A stretch of DNA of 64,000 bases from contig NZ_JACRSU010000001.1 in assembly GCF_014384785.1 (NCBI RefSeq), forward strand, positions 248,001 to 312,000. The letters run 5' to 3'. Of the stretch, positions 50,392-58,553 are shown piece by piece. Source of the DNA: Congzhengia minquanensis (GTDB lineage Bacteria > Bacillota > Clostridia > UBA1381 > UBA9506). The position numbers and the translations under genes are program-made. The number at the start of each line of letters is the position of its first letter. Position 1 is the first letter of the stretch. Under the pieces are notes generated by a model that was not told the origin of the DNA, did not search any database, and saw only the letters and a program-made list of their open reading frames with translations.

Positions 50392-51750
50392 TTATCTGCC
50401 GAAGAATTTTTGTTCAAAGGAGGCAACGCGTGCCTCCTGCGCCTCTGCCAAAGCGTTTATATTTTCACCGCACACCAGCCCTAAAATTGCGGTTCCCGCC
50501 GCCTGGCAAAGCCGGTTGTGAACCGGGAAATAGTTTTGCAGGAGGAACTGGGCATATTTCACCAGCCGAAACGGACCATAAACCCTTGTGCTTTCACCGG
50601 GCAGGTGCTCTGCTGCAACGCTGTAGCCCGACGCAACTGCACCTAACACGTCGCCGTTTTGAACAAATGCAATGGTAGACGCATTTTTAAAATGCGTCCG
50701 TGCGTCTAAAACCGAGTGGCTGTCGGTTGAGCCGACCACCGGAACCTCTGTTCCCTCTGCCCGCAGCTCGCTGTAAAGCGCGGTTTGCAGGTTGTTGTCC
50801 TCCGGCCCGCAGCCGCCCAGCACTTCATAGGCGTCACAGAGGCCGTTTTTTAAAATTGCTCTCGTCATTTTTGTTTCCGTGTGATAGTGGTGAGAAACCT
50901 GCCAGTAGGGGTGGGGATAAATAGCAAACCCGCCGCTTTTTTTAATTTCCCGGTAAAGCCAAACTCGGTTTAAATATTCGCGTCTGTCCAAGCCCTTTGG
51001 CACTTCCACTTCTTCCGCCAGTGCCTGGGCCTCTTTTTCCACCCGCTGGGGATCGTTTAAATAGATATCGTTCACGCTGTAGGTTCCGCCAACGTTCACC
51101 ATGTGGAAATAGCCCGCATAGCCGTTGTGCACCTCTTCGCCCATGAATATTTGAAAATCTGTTTGAAACTGAAACTTTTCTATTGCATTTTTTGCCGTGC
51201 CGAAAACGTTGTGGTCGGTTATGGCAATGAAGTCATAGCCTGCGGCGCGGTATTCGGCCGCAACCATTTCAGGCGTTTCCTTCCCATCGGATCTCGACGT
51301 GTGAATATGCAAATCGCCCCTCAGCGCCCGCCGGCCGAACAGGTCGGACTTTAATGAATAGACGGAGAGGTATACGCCCTGCTCCGGGGCTTTCATCAAG
51401 CTGTCCCAATAGGGGCGGTAGGGTTCATAAAGCGGGTTTAAATGCGGCCCATATCCGGCTGTAGAAATGTGGATTTTCCACTCCTGCTCGCCCGAAAAGA
51501 AATAGCGCAGTTTTAAAATGCCGTGTTCCGGCCTGGCCTGAACGGATTTTCTGTTCAGGTCGAACCCACGCAGCGACATGGCCTGATCCATGGGGACGTC
51601 GCTTTCCTCCATGGGAATAAACTCCACGTCGTAGGTCACGTCGTCGAAAAACTGGAAACAGCCGTCTTGGCTCGTAATTTGAATTTCGCTTTCGCAGTCC
51701 GCCTGCACCACCGATGGCGCAACGGTGAATTTAACAAGCTCCGGTTTCAT
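50392..51750 (-). CDS. PHP-domain metallohydrolase (CehA/McbA-like)
   Basis: A 452-residue enzyme. Residues 1-130 are a beta-rich N-terminal domain (FTVAPSVVQADCESEIQITS). The PHP domain follows with RGDLHIHTSRSDGKETPEMV (His-x-His, Asp), DFIAITDHNVFG (Asp-His-Asn) and later His and Asp blocks (FAIYPHPYWQVSHHYHTE; VVGSTDSHSVLD). The CehA/McbA group hydrolyses carbamates or phosphoesters; natural substrate unknown. The ATG at 51750 is 9 bases after GGGAGG; the earlier GTG is too close. Located 10 bases before the exported protein gene. Confidence 0.85.
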   Translation of the reverse strand: MKPELVKFTVAPSVVQADCESEIQITSQDGCFQFFDDVTYDVEFIPMEESDVPMDQAMSLRGFDLNRKSVQARPEHGILKLRYFFSGEQEWKIHISTAGYGPHLNPLYEPYRPYWDSLMKAPEQGVYLSVYSLKSDLFGRRALRGDLHIHTSRSDGKETPEMVAAEYRAAGYDFIAITDHNVFGTAKNAIEKFQFQTDFQIFMGEEVHNGYAGYFHMVNVGGTYSVNDIYLNDPQRVEKEAQALAEEVEVPKGLDRREYLNRVWLYREIKKSGGFAIYPHPYWQVSHHYHTETKMTRAILKNGLCDAYEVLGGCGPEDNNLQTALYSELRAEGTEVPVVGSTDSHSVLDARTHFKNASTIAFVQNGDVLGAVASGYSVAAEHLPGESTRVYGPFRLVKYAQFLLQNYFPVHNRLCQAAGTAILGLVCGENINALAEAQEARVASFEQKFFGR

Positions 51751-51790
51751 TTTCACATACCTCCCTGTTGTTTTTATTTAATCGTTCAAT

Positions 51791-52654
51791 CTATTCCTCA
51801 AAGGTTATGGTGTGAGCTGCCGTGTAAGTTTCACCAGCCGGCAGGGGGATAATTCCCTCTTTGTTGGCAAAATCGAAATCTGCGTCCACCCCGTCGGGAA
51901 TGCCGCACCAAGGCTCTAAGCAGATATATCGTCCCGTGGGCTTGGTCCACAGCAGGAAAAAGTCGTGCCCTGGAAAGAAAACTGTAACTTTTTTTGCTGA
52001 ATTTTTATGAACCAGTGTCACTTTTCTTGACTGCAGGCTTTTAAACACCAGCGCATCTACCTTAAAATAGTCATACTTTAAGGGGAACTCCGTGCCGTTT
52101 TCCATAACGCGGATAAAACTTTTCTCCAACAGGTTCCCGTCTAAAATGTAGCTGTCTAACGTTTCGTTTTTTTCAAACACCACGCTGTAATTTTCAATGC
52201 CGTCCGGGCAGGCATATGCCTCGTGGGCACCTACGCTGAAATACATGGTTTTACCGTTTTCGTTTTCAACCTTGTAGGAAACGGCGAGACTGTTTCCTGT
52301 CAGCTCAAAAATTACACGGAAAGCAAAAGAATAGGGATATTCCTTTTTCGTTTCTTCGTCTGAGCAAAACACCAGCTCGGCCTTAGCGTCTTCTGCCGTA
52401 ACAACGGTAAAGGTTTTATTTTTGATAAAACCGTGCTTGAACATGGTATATTCCCTGCCCTCCAGCACATATTTGTCCTCCTTCAGGCCGCCGCAGATGG
52501 GAAACAGAATAGGGGCCCTGCCGCTCCAGACCGCTTCGTCCCCATTCCACAAAAATTCTGTGCCTCCCGCGCCCTTAACGCGCTGGATTTCCGCACCCAG
52601 GGTGCTGATGTCCACCGTTAAAAATCCGTTTTTGATTGTTACTTGTTCTGCCAT
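51791..52654 (-). CDS. Aldose 1-epimerase family protein (galactose-mutarotase-like)
   Basis: A 287-residue cytoplasmic protein with the mutarotase beta-sandwich: FLTVDISTLGAEIQRVKGAG at the N-terminus, WSGRAPILFPICGGLKEDKY, TMFKHGFIKNKTFTV (Lys-His block), YFSVGAHEAYACP with the catalytic-type His, and ICLEPWCGIPDGVDA with the Glu. It belongs to the LacX/YeaD side of the family, whose members bind sugars or sugar phosphates. The ATG at 52654 follows AGGAGGATTT. First gene of the group mutarotase, PHP, exported protein. Confidence 0.9.
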   Translation of the reverse strand: MAEQVTIKNGFLTVDISTLGAEIQRVKGAGGTEFLWNGDEAVWSGRAPILFPICGGLKEDKYVLEGREYTMFKHGFIKNKTFTVVTAEDAKAELVFCSDEETKKEYPYSFAFRVIFELTGNSLAVSYKVENENGKTMYFSVGAHEAYACPDGIENYSVVFEKNETLDSYILDGNLLEKSFIRVMENGTEFPLKYDYFKVDALVFKSLQSRKVTLVHKNSAKKVTVFFPGHDFFLLWTKPTGRYICLEPWCGIPDGVDADFDFANKEGIIPLPAGETYTAAHTITFEE

Positions 52655-52745
52655 GTGCAAATCCTCCTGTTGTGGTTTGTCATCGTAAAATGTTAAAAAC
52701 AGTTTAACATAAATTGGTTTTAAAATCAAGTGGTTTGGCGCAGAA

Positions 52746-52780
52746 GAAAAGCCCGGAGATTTCACTCCGGGCTTTTCTTT
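52746..52780 (-). terminator. Terminator of spoVT
   Basis: GAAAAGCCCGGAG (52746-52758) and CTCCGGGCTTTTC (52765-52777) pair perfectly, with T-rich bases after each strand, so it may work both ways. Confidence 0.8.
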
Positions 52781-52788
52781 CTATTTGA

Positions 52789-53334
52789 TTACTGCTCAAT
52801 ATGCCGTCCTAAAAATCCTGCTGCGGAAAGTGCAAGTTTTTCTTCAATCTCGCCCATTTTCGGAGCCTGCTCGTTTGAAAAGAACACCACCGAGCCAATG
52901 GTGTCGCCCTCGGACACAATGGGGGCCACAATGCCCGCGTTATATTTCTCGCTGCCCTCTATAACGGGAACGGTTTTGTTTTCCTGTCCCCGGCAGATAA
53001 AAGTGGTTTTCTCCTCCATGAGCTTTTCAATGTCGGTGCTTACCTTCTTGTCGGAAAGCTCGCGCTTGGGCACGCCGGAAACGGCAATAACGCTGTCCAT
53101 GTCAGTAATGCAGATGGGAAAACCGCTTGTTTTCGCCAACGTTTCCGCATAGTCACCCGCAAACTCGCCAAGCTCTCCCACAGGAGAATATTTTTTAAAT
53201 ATAACTTCGCCGTCCTTGCCCGTGTAGATTTCTAAAGGTGCGCCTTCTCTGATGCGGAGTGTCCTGCGGATTTCTTTCGGAATAACTACGCGTCCCAAGT
53301 CGTCTATTCTTCTGACTATTCCCGTCGCTTTCAT
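52789..53334 (-). CDS. spoVT: Stage V sporulation protein T
   Basis: A 181-residue forespore transcription factor. Residues 1-50 are the SpoVT-AbrB swapped-hairpin DNA-binding domain (TGIVRRIDDLGRVVIPKEIR, RTLRIREGAPLEIYTGKDGE). Residues 55-180 are a GAF domain (SGFPICITDMDSVIAVSGVP, IVSEGDTIGSVVFFS). Length and order match Bacillus SpoVT. It controls late sigma-G genes, so the organism should form spores. ATG after AAAGGAG. A 14-base inverted repeat lies 33 bases upstream. Confidence 0.96.
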   Translation of the reverse strand: MKATGIVRRIDDLGRVVIPKEIRRTLRIREGAPLEIYTGKDGEVIFKKYSPVGELGEFAGDYAETLAKTSGFPICITDMDSVIAVSGVPKRELSDKKVSTDIEKLMEEKTTFICRGQENKTVPVIEGSEKYNAGIVAPIVSEGDTIGSVVFFSNEQAPKMGEIEEKLALSAAGFLGRHIEQ

Positions 53335-53366
53335 ATTTTAAAAATCTCCTTTTTGCTTTTTAGTTC

Positions 53367-53380
53367 ACAATAACTATTGT
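53367..53380. promoter_or_regulatory. Inverted repeat upstream of spoVT
   Basis: ACAATA-AC-TATTGT, perfect 6-base arms, in the region where the spoVT promoter should lie. It may be an operator, but no sigma-G promoter could be assigned with confidence. Confidence 0.3.
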
Positions 53381-53437
53381 TAGTAAAAAAGGAGTTTTTA
53401 TACAATTTAATTTTGGAATTTAGCAGAAAGTTTAAAT

Positions 53438-54499
53438 TTATATACTTTCAATCCACATATGATAAATGTTCACACAACAACTTTCTTTATATGTTTGTGA
53501 ATATTGAACAAGGAGCCTATCTTTTTCATCTTTTGTTACAATGACATTATTTGAATAAAATGAAACAGCCGGATGATAATCTACAATTCTGCTTCCCTCA
53601 TCCCAATTGATTCCGTCTTCAGATGTATATAATACGAAAGAATTTATATTTCCTGCTTCTCTGCCATGAAGAATAAATTGGCCATCCAAAATGGCAACTT
53701 GTGGGTTTCTTATTTTTTTATCAAGATAACAAACCCCTGTTTTGCACCATGTTTTTCCAAAATCTTTACTGATAGCATAGTCCATTTCTTCTTCGCAGTT
53801 TTCATTATATGCATACACAAACAAATTATCATTCATATCAAATTGGATTGTGCCATAAAACCGCCCCTTAGTTGATTCAAAAGGTACAACGCATAATTCA
53901 TTGAAAGATTTTCCATTATCATTGCTCATGAATATGCGATAAAGATCATTCTCGTTTGCTCCAACAACTTCTCTGTTGCAAAATTCCAACGTGTAAATTG
54001 AACCCTTATGGTATCTTGAAGCGTACACTCTTCCCTCAAATTCAGAGAGAGTTTTAGCGTTTTCCCAAGTTTTGCCGCCATCCATAGAACGAATGTAAGT
54101 TGGTTTTCCGTACGGGTTACAGCAAACCGAATTTTCCTGCGAGAAAATATTACAAAACGCAACGATGGAACCATCATCACAGGCTACGGCTGTTTCAATA
54201 ATAGCAGAATATAGTCCATCTAAAAGCACATTTTTTGTATATGGAATTTCGATAAAGTCACCAAAAGTTTCTCCATAATCCTCGGAAAGTCGATATTCCA
54301 TCCAGCCAAAGCCGGAATGACCATCGCACCTAATACTTGAAACATTTGAGTTAAAATCTATAATTTTGCCATTCCCTAAATTAAGCATAGGATGTCCCAT
54401 GTGACCACTTCTGTTTCTCGCTTCGTTATCAATATACAGAATCGGTTCGCTCAGTTTAATATCTTTTACTTTTCCTTTAATTATTTTTTTGTTATTCAT
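53438..54499 (-). CDS. Sialidase-fold (BNR/Asp-box) protein
   Basis: A 353-residue protein with at least four Asp-box motifs (SxDxGxTF/W): SEDYGETF (about residue 70), SMDGGKTW, SNDNGKSF and SKDFGKTW, spaced as in a six-bladed propeller, with a variant SEDGINWD near the end. The N-terminal half has HMGHPMLNLGNGKIIDFNSN and IRCDGHSGFGWMEYRLS. There is no signal peptide and I could not place the arginine triad of true sialidases, so it may be a related glycosidase or lyase. It lies one base downstream of the aldolase gene and probably is translated with it. Base composition is clearly AT-rich. Confidence 0.75.
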   Translation of the reverse strand: MNNKKIIKGKVKDIKLSEPILYIDNEARNRSGHMGHPMLNLGNGKIIDFNSNVSSIRCDGHSGFGWMEYRLSEDYGETFGDFIEIPYTKNVLLDGLYSAIIETAVACDDGSIVAFCNIFSQENSVCCNPYGKPTYIRSMDGGKTWENAKTLSEFEGRVYASRYHKGSIYTLEFCNREVVGANENDLYRIFMSNDNGKSFNELCVVPFESTKGRFYGTIQFDMNDNLFVYAYNENCEEEMDYAISKDFGKTWCKTGVCYLDKKIRNPQVAILDGQFILHGREAGNINSFVLYTSEDGINWDEGSRIVDYHPAVSFYSNNVIVTKDEKDRLLVQYSQTYKESCCVNIYHMWIESI

Positions 54500-54500
54500 T

Positions 54501-55280
54501 CTATTTTCCCTCCTTATGATTATTTTTCAAAATGTTAAACATATTGACACTTCCTTCGGTAAGAAATCCATAATCGCCACCTGAACATATCATGTCAGCA
54601 CCCATATTGTGCCAATGTGCAATAACATCTTGTTTATTAGAACCTGTTGCAATTCCTACATATTTATTATTCTCTTTTAGTTTTTTTATTGTATGCTCCA
54701 TTAACTTGGTTGTCTTTTCATCATATACATTAAGAAAATCATTTATAGAGCCTGATAAATCATTCGGGCCAAATATGTATCCATCAATGCACTCGTTTCG
54801 CATAAGCTCATCTAAATCGTCAATGATTTCGCCGCACTCTATTTGAACAAATCGACAAATATCTTTATTCGCATTTTTTACATATTTATTTGTATCATAA
54901 AGGCCATAGCTAATGGCTGCCATTGGTCCAAAGCCTCTTGTTCCTTCAGGTGGATACAAAGAAAATTCAATGAGCTCTTTTGCTTCCTTTGGTGTTTTTA
55001 CCATAGGGAAGATTATTCCATCAACACCCATTTCAAGAACCTTTTTTGTTGCTGTAAAATCATATTGCGGAACTCTTACTATAACAGGTGTTCCATTAGC
55101 TTTTGCAATTGTGGTATGTGCTAAAATATCTTCATAAGATAAATAGGAATGCTCAAAGTCAATCCACAAAAAATCATATCCTATCCTACTAAAAATATCA
55201 CTGACACAAATATCAGTCATATTTATAATGGTACCGCAAGTATGTTCTTTGAATTTAATCTTTCTCTTTAATTCGTTCAA
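54501..55280 (-). CDS. HpcH/HpaI family aldolase
   Basis: A 259-residue class II (metal-dependent) pyruvate-type aldolase. Characteristic blocks: DFLWIDFEHSYLSYEDILAH, TPVIVRVPQYDFTATKKVLE, GVDGIIFPMVKTPKEAKELI, FVQIECGEIIDD (Glu ligand) and YIFGPNDLSGSINDF (Asp ligand). PEGTRGFGPMAAISYG resembles the substrate loop. The family cleaves 2-keto-3-deoxy sugar acids to pyruvate and an aldehyde. The TTG start follows GGGTGG. Next to a sialidase-fold gene, the substrate may be a keto-deoxy sugar acid; this is inference. Confidence 0.9.
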   Translation of the reverse strand: MNELKRKIKFKEHTCGTIINMTDICVSDIFSRIGYDFLWIDFEHSYLSYEDILAHTTIAKANGTPVIVRVPQYDFTATKKVLEMGVDGIIFPMVKTPKEAKELIEFSLYPPEGTRGFGPMAAISYGLYDTNKYVKNANKDICRFVQIECGEIIDDLDELMRNECIDGYIFGPNDLSGSINDFLNVYDEKTTKLMEHTIKKLKENNKYVGIATGSNKQDVIAHWHNMGADMICSGGDYGFLTEGSVNMFNILKNNHKEGK

Positions 55281-55315
55281 AATACCACCCTTTTTTATAT
55301 ATATTATTATCAGGC

Positions 55316-55332
55316 AATTGCAAAATGCAATT
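55316..55332. promoter_or_regulatory. Inverted repeat between the aldolase and AraC genes
   Basis: AATTGCA-AAA-TGCAATT, perfect 7-base arms, 36 bases before the aldolase start. It is the main symmetric element of the 220-base divergent region; the rest is AT-rich and holds no gene. Candidate operator for the AraC regulator or another repressor. Confidence 0.45.
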
Positions 55333-55457
55333 ACAATGCGTAATTTTAAATGCTTAATGTGTGAGTGAAGTAAAAATGTTATTTAAAATATTATCATTTA
55401 ACATTTTATCTTTCAATATGAAAATCCAACATTTTTTATAAATTTTAAACTTTTTTG

Positions 55458-55487
55458 TTGTATTTATATAAGGATATATTGTATAAT
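55458..55487 (+). promoter_or_regulatory. Promoter of the AraC gene at 55505
   Basis: TTGTAT (55458-55463), 18 bases, TATAAT (55482-55487). The -10 is only 18 bases before the start codon, so the leader is very short. Confidence 0.5.
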
Positions 55488-55504
55488 TAAATATGGAGGT
55501 GTAA

Positions 55505-56377
55505 TTGATTTTGATTTTAAATGAATACTCATTAAGCCGAGCAAATAGGCTTTCTAAATTAGTAATACCCAATGTAAACGATCCGTTTGAGATTGAGATT
55601 TTGTGGCTGCAGCACGAAGATTTTAATAAAACCTCAACTATTTTTAATAATAAGCTTCATAAACATACTTTTTATGAATTACACTTTGTTTTAGATGGCG
55701 AAAATATAATTGCTGATAAAAATGGGAAAACTTTTTCAATTAAGTCGGGAGAAGCTATGATTCTTGCTCCGGGTTCATTGCATTTAAGCAAATATTATAC
55801 AGGAAATCTAAAAAGATTTTCTATCGCCTTTTCATTACTTGAAAATAGTACGATAAACAAAGCTTTTTCTGCTCTTGATTTTTATATATACAAATTATCT
55901 AAAATGACTATCAATAATTTGAATTGCATATTTTCCGAATGTGACAGGGATAATGTTTTATCATCATATATCATCAGAAATAGAATTTTTGAGTTGATAA
56001 ATGAACTTTTGATTTTAGGAAAATATGAAGAATATATGCCGCAAACAACCATATCTTCGCAAGATTTATTAGTCAATAAAATAAAAAAATATATAGATGA
56101 CAATTCAAATATTTTTTTGTCATGTAAAGATATTGCAGATTATTGCAAGTACAACGAGATATATTTAAATAGAATTTTCAAAAATCGAACAGGTAAAACA
56201 CTGTTGAAATATATACATAAAAAAAAGATACAGCATAGCAAAGAGATGCTGAAAAACAAAAAAATATCTGTAACAACAATAAGTTATACTTTAGGTTTTT
56301 CAAATGAGTATTATTTTAATGCATTTTTCAAAAGAGAAGTGGGCGTATCTCCTGGAGTGTATAGAAAATATATTTGA
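55505..56377 (+). CDS. AraC family transcriptional regulator
   Basis: A 290-residue regulator in the AT-rich island, divergent from the aldolase gene. The cupin domain shows NNKLHKHTFYELHFVLDGEN and IKSGEAMILAPGSLHLSKYY. The two DNA-binding units are LSCKDIADYCKYNEIYLNRI and VTTISYTLGFSNEYYFNAFF, ending KREVGVSPGVYRKYI. A TTG at 55505 follows GGAGGT closely; a TTG at 55511 is better spaced. Probably controls the aldolase and sialidase-fold genes. Confidence 0.92.
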   Translation: MILILNEYSLSRANRLSKLVIPNVNDPFEIEILWLQHEDFNKTSTIFNNKLHKHTFYELHFVLDGENIIADKNGKTFSIKSGEAMILAPGSLHLSKYYTGNLKRFSIAFSLLENSTINKAFSALDFYIYKLSKMTINNLNCIFSECDRDNVLSSYIIRNRIFELINELLILGKYEEYMPQTTISSQDLLVNKIKKYIDDNSNIFLSCKDIADYCKYNEIYLNRIFKNRTGKTLLKYIHKKKIQHSKEMLKNKKISVTTISYTLGFSNEYYFNAFFKREVGVSPGVYRKYI

Positions 56378-56452
56378 AATGATTATCATGAAATATATGA
56401 AATCTGCTGTCAAGATGCAGCGAATCGTGCAACTTTTTTCCTGTTTTATTGC

Positions 56453-56480
56453 TTGACGCAGCCAACAACTGTGATATAAT
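56453..56480 (+). promoter_or_regulatory. Promoter of the GH115-like gene
   Basis: TTGACG (56453-56458), 16 bases, TATAAT (56475-56480), 28 bases before the ATG. Confidence 0.75.
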
Positions 56481-56507
56481 AATTAAGAAAAAAGGAGGAG
56501 AACCATT

Positions 56508-58487
56508 ATGTTTCAGCTAATCGAAAATGGAAAGAGCGCAGAAATTTTTGCCGCAGACGGCGAGGAAAGCTGGGTGTATCTTGCCGCAGAGGATTTGCAA
56601 AAAGACCTTTGCCGATTGTCCGGCCAAGAACGCCCGAAACCGCTTGCCTACGGCGTGCCAAAGGCAAACTCAATATTTATCGGCACCGTTTCCAATCCAC
56701 AGGCGGCAGAAGCGGCAAGAGGTGCAGAACAGCCGACAGGCAAAGAGGGCTATGCCATCACAGTGCAGGAAAATATGATCTATATTTTAGGAACAGACGA
56801 TTTTGGCACCATGTGGGGCATTTACACCTTTTGCGAGGAGATTTTAAACATTCCGCCCTGCTATTTATTTGACGGCGTTCTGCCCGATGTGCGGCAGAAT
56901 TTGGCCGTTCCGGCACAAACCATTTCCGGCAGGCCAAAAAGCTTTGGCTTCCGCGGTTTCTTTTTAAACGACGAAGACTTATTAACAGAGTGGATGGAAA
57001 ATGGCGGAACACGGGATATCGACTATCCGTTCTACGGCCAGGTCATTCATCCGCAGGCAATGGAAATGGTGGCGGAAACCGTCCTGCGGCTTAAGATGAA
57101 TCTGATCATTCCCTCCTCTTTCGTGGACATTTGTAATCCGGCAGAAGAAACGCTGGTTGCAATTTGCGCTCGCCGCGGGCTTTATGTTTCCCAGCACCAC
57201 ATTGAACCTATGGGCGTTTCTTACTTTACCTTTCAAAACTATTTGAAAGCCCGCGGTGAGAAGTGTGAAATTTCGTTCATCTCAAACCGGGAAAAAATGA
57301 TTGAAATTTGGCGGCACTATGCGCAAAAATGGGCTAAATATCCCCGTGTTATCTGGCAGCTTGGCCTTAGGGGAAAGGCAGACCGCCCGGTGTGGCACGC
57401 CGACAGGCTGGTAGGCAGCACGCCAAAGGAGCGCGGCAGCCTGATTTCCGACGCAATTCATGCCCAATATGAGCTGGTGAAAGACGTTTTGGGCACGGAA
57501 AACTTTTATTCCACTGCTACCCTGTGGATGGAGGGGGCTGATTTGTTTAACCAGGGCTTTTTAACCATTCCCCAAAAGACGACCATCATTTTTTCTGATA
57601 TTGGGTATAATCAGTTGTGGTCGGACGATTTTTGGCGGGTTAAGCGGGAAAAAGGCCGAAGTTACGGTGTATATTACCACGTACAGTTTTGGAACTGGGG
57701 CCCCCACTTAACCGAGGGCACGCAACCGGAAAAAATGCGTTATTGCCTTGAAACAGCCCTTCAATCCGCCTGTGGGGACTATGCTATTTTAAACATTTCG
57801 AACATCAGAGAATTTACCATGTCGGCCTTCGGATTTTCAAAAATGGCATGGGATATAAGCAGTGCAACTGACACCGTTTTACAATATTGCACGCAGCTTT
57901 ACGGCAGTGCGGCAGAAACGGTTTGCACATTTTACCGGCGCTATTTCAACGCCTTTGCAGAAGGGAGCGGCGAGCTTTTGCGCTGGTATTGCGATAGAAA
58001 CAATTTTAACTATCACGAATATGGCCCGCTTCCTTTCCATAACCTCTCGCTTAACGACGGCTTCCTGCGGCGCTTTGCACAGGATTTAATGACAGGCGAT
58101 GAACATTTTCACGACCCGGGCATGGAAAAGCTGTTTGAAGCCGCGTCTATAGGGTTTAACGAAGTGTATGCCGACGTAAAAAAAGAAAGCGGCGTTAGCG
58201 GCGCGGCAAAAGCGCACTTAATCAGCTCTTTAGAACTGCAAAGTTATGTTATGCACTGCCTATATGATTATGCAAAAAACGTAAAGCTTGGGACGGATTC
58301 TGCAAGGAGGCAAAATAAACAGGAAGCGCGCGTATTCTTAACCCAGGCGGCTAAAAATTTGGAAGACATTTTAACAAAACGTGCCTGTGCTGAAACCGGC
58401 GTGTTTTTAAACTGGTATCGCGGGGACAAAAAAATGAACATTCTACAAATGAAGCAAGACGTTTTAACCTATTTAAAAACCATATGA
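56508..58487 (+). CDS. GH115-like glycoside hydrolase (alpha-glucuronidase family), short form
   Basis: A 659-residue protein without signal peptide. Residues 1-150 resemble the N-terminal domain of GH115/GH67 enzymes (KEGYAITVQENMIYILGTDD, GTMWGIYTFCEEILNIPPCY). Residues 150-480 look like the catalytic barrel: SFGFRGFFLNDEDLLTEWME, LRLKMNLIIPSSFVDICNPA, HHIEPMGVSYFTFQNYLKAR, YPRVIWQLGLRGKADRPVWH, IIFSDIGYNQLWSDDF and YYHVQFWNWGPHLTEGTQ. The remainder is helical. GH115 proteins are usually 800 residues or longer; the C-terminal domain is absent here. GH115 enzymes remove glucuronic acid from xylan and related glycans. ATG after AGGAGGAG; monocistronic with its own promoter and terminator. Confidence 0.75.
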   Translation: MFQLIENGKSAEIFAADGEESWVYLAAEDLQKDLCRLSGQERPKPLAYGVPKANSIFIGTVSNPQAAEAARGAEQPTGKEGYAITVQENMIYILGTDDFGTMWGIYTFCEEILNIPPCYLFDGVLPDVRQNLAVPAQTISGRPKSFGFRGFFLNDEDLLTEWMENGGTRDIDYPFYGQVIHPQAMEMVAETVLRLKMNLIIPSSFVDICNPAEETLVAICARRGLYVSQHHIEPMGVSYFTFQNYLKARGEKCEISFISNREKMIEIWRHYAQKWAKYPRVIWQLGLRGKADRPVWHADRLVGSTPKERGSLISDAIHAQYELVKDVLGTENFYSTATLWMEGADLFNQGFLTIPQKTTIIFSDIGYNQLWSDDFWRVKREKGRSYGVYYHVQFWNWGPHLTEGTQPEKMRYCLETALQSACGDYAILNISNIREFTMSAFGFSKMAWDISSATDTVLQYCTQLYGSAAETVCTFYRRYFNAFAEGSGELLRWYCDRNNFNYHEYGPLPFHNLSLNDGFLRRFAQDLMTGDEHFHDPGMEKLFEAASIGFNEVYADVKKESGVSGAAKAHLISSLELQSYVMHCLYDYAKNVKLGTDSARRQNKQEARVFLTQAAKNLEDILTKRACAETGVFLNWYRGDKKMNILQMKQDVLTYLKTI

Positions 58488-58490
58488 CAA

Positions 58491-58523
58491 ACAGCCCGGA
58501 AAGCATGTGCTTTCCGGGCTGTT
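58491..58523. terminator. Terminator after the GH115-like gene
   Basis: ACAGCCCGGAAAGC (58491-58504) and GCTTTCCGGGCTGT pair perfectly and are followed by TTT on both strands. Confidence 0.8.
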
Positions 58524-58553
58524 TGCGTGAGGGGTTCCATTTTAAATGGAGTT

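Noticed and set aside
53438..54499. Secreted sialidase of a mucin-degrading system
   Set aside because: No signal peptide, no clear arginine triad, and no NanA, NanE or NanK gene nearby.
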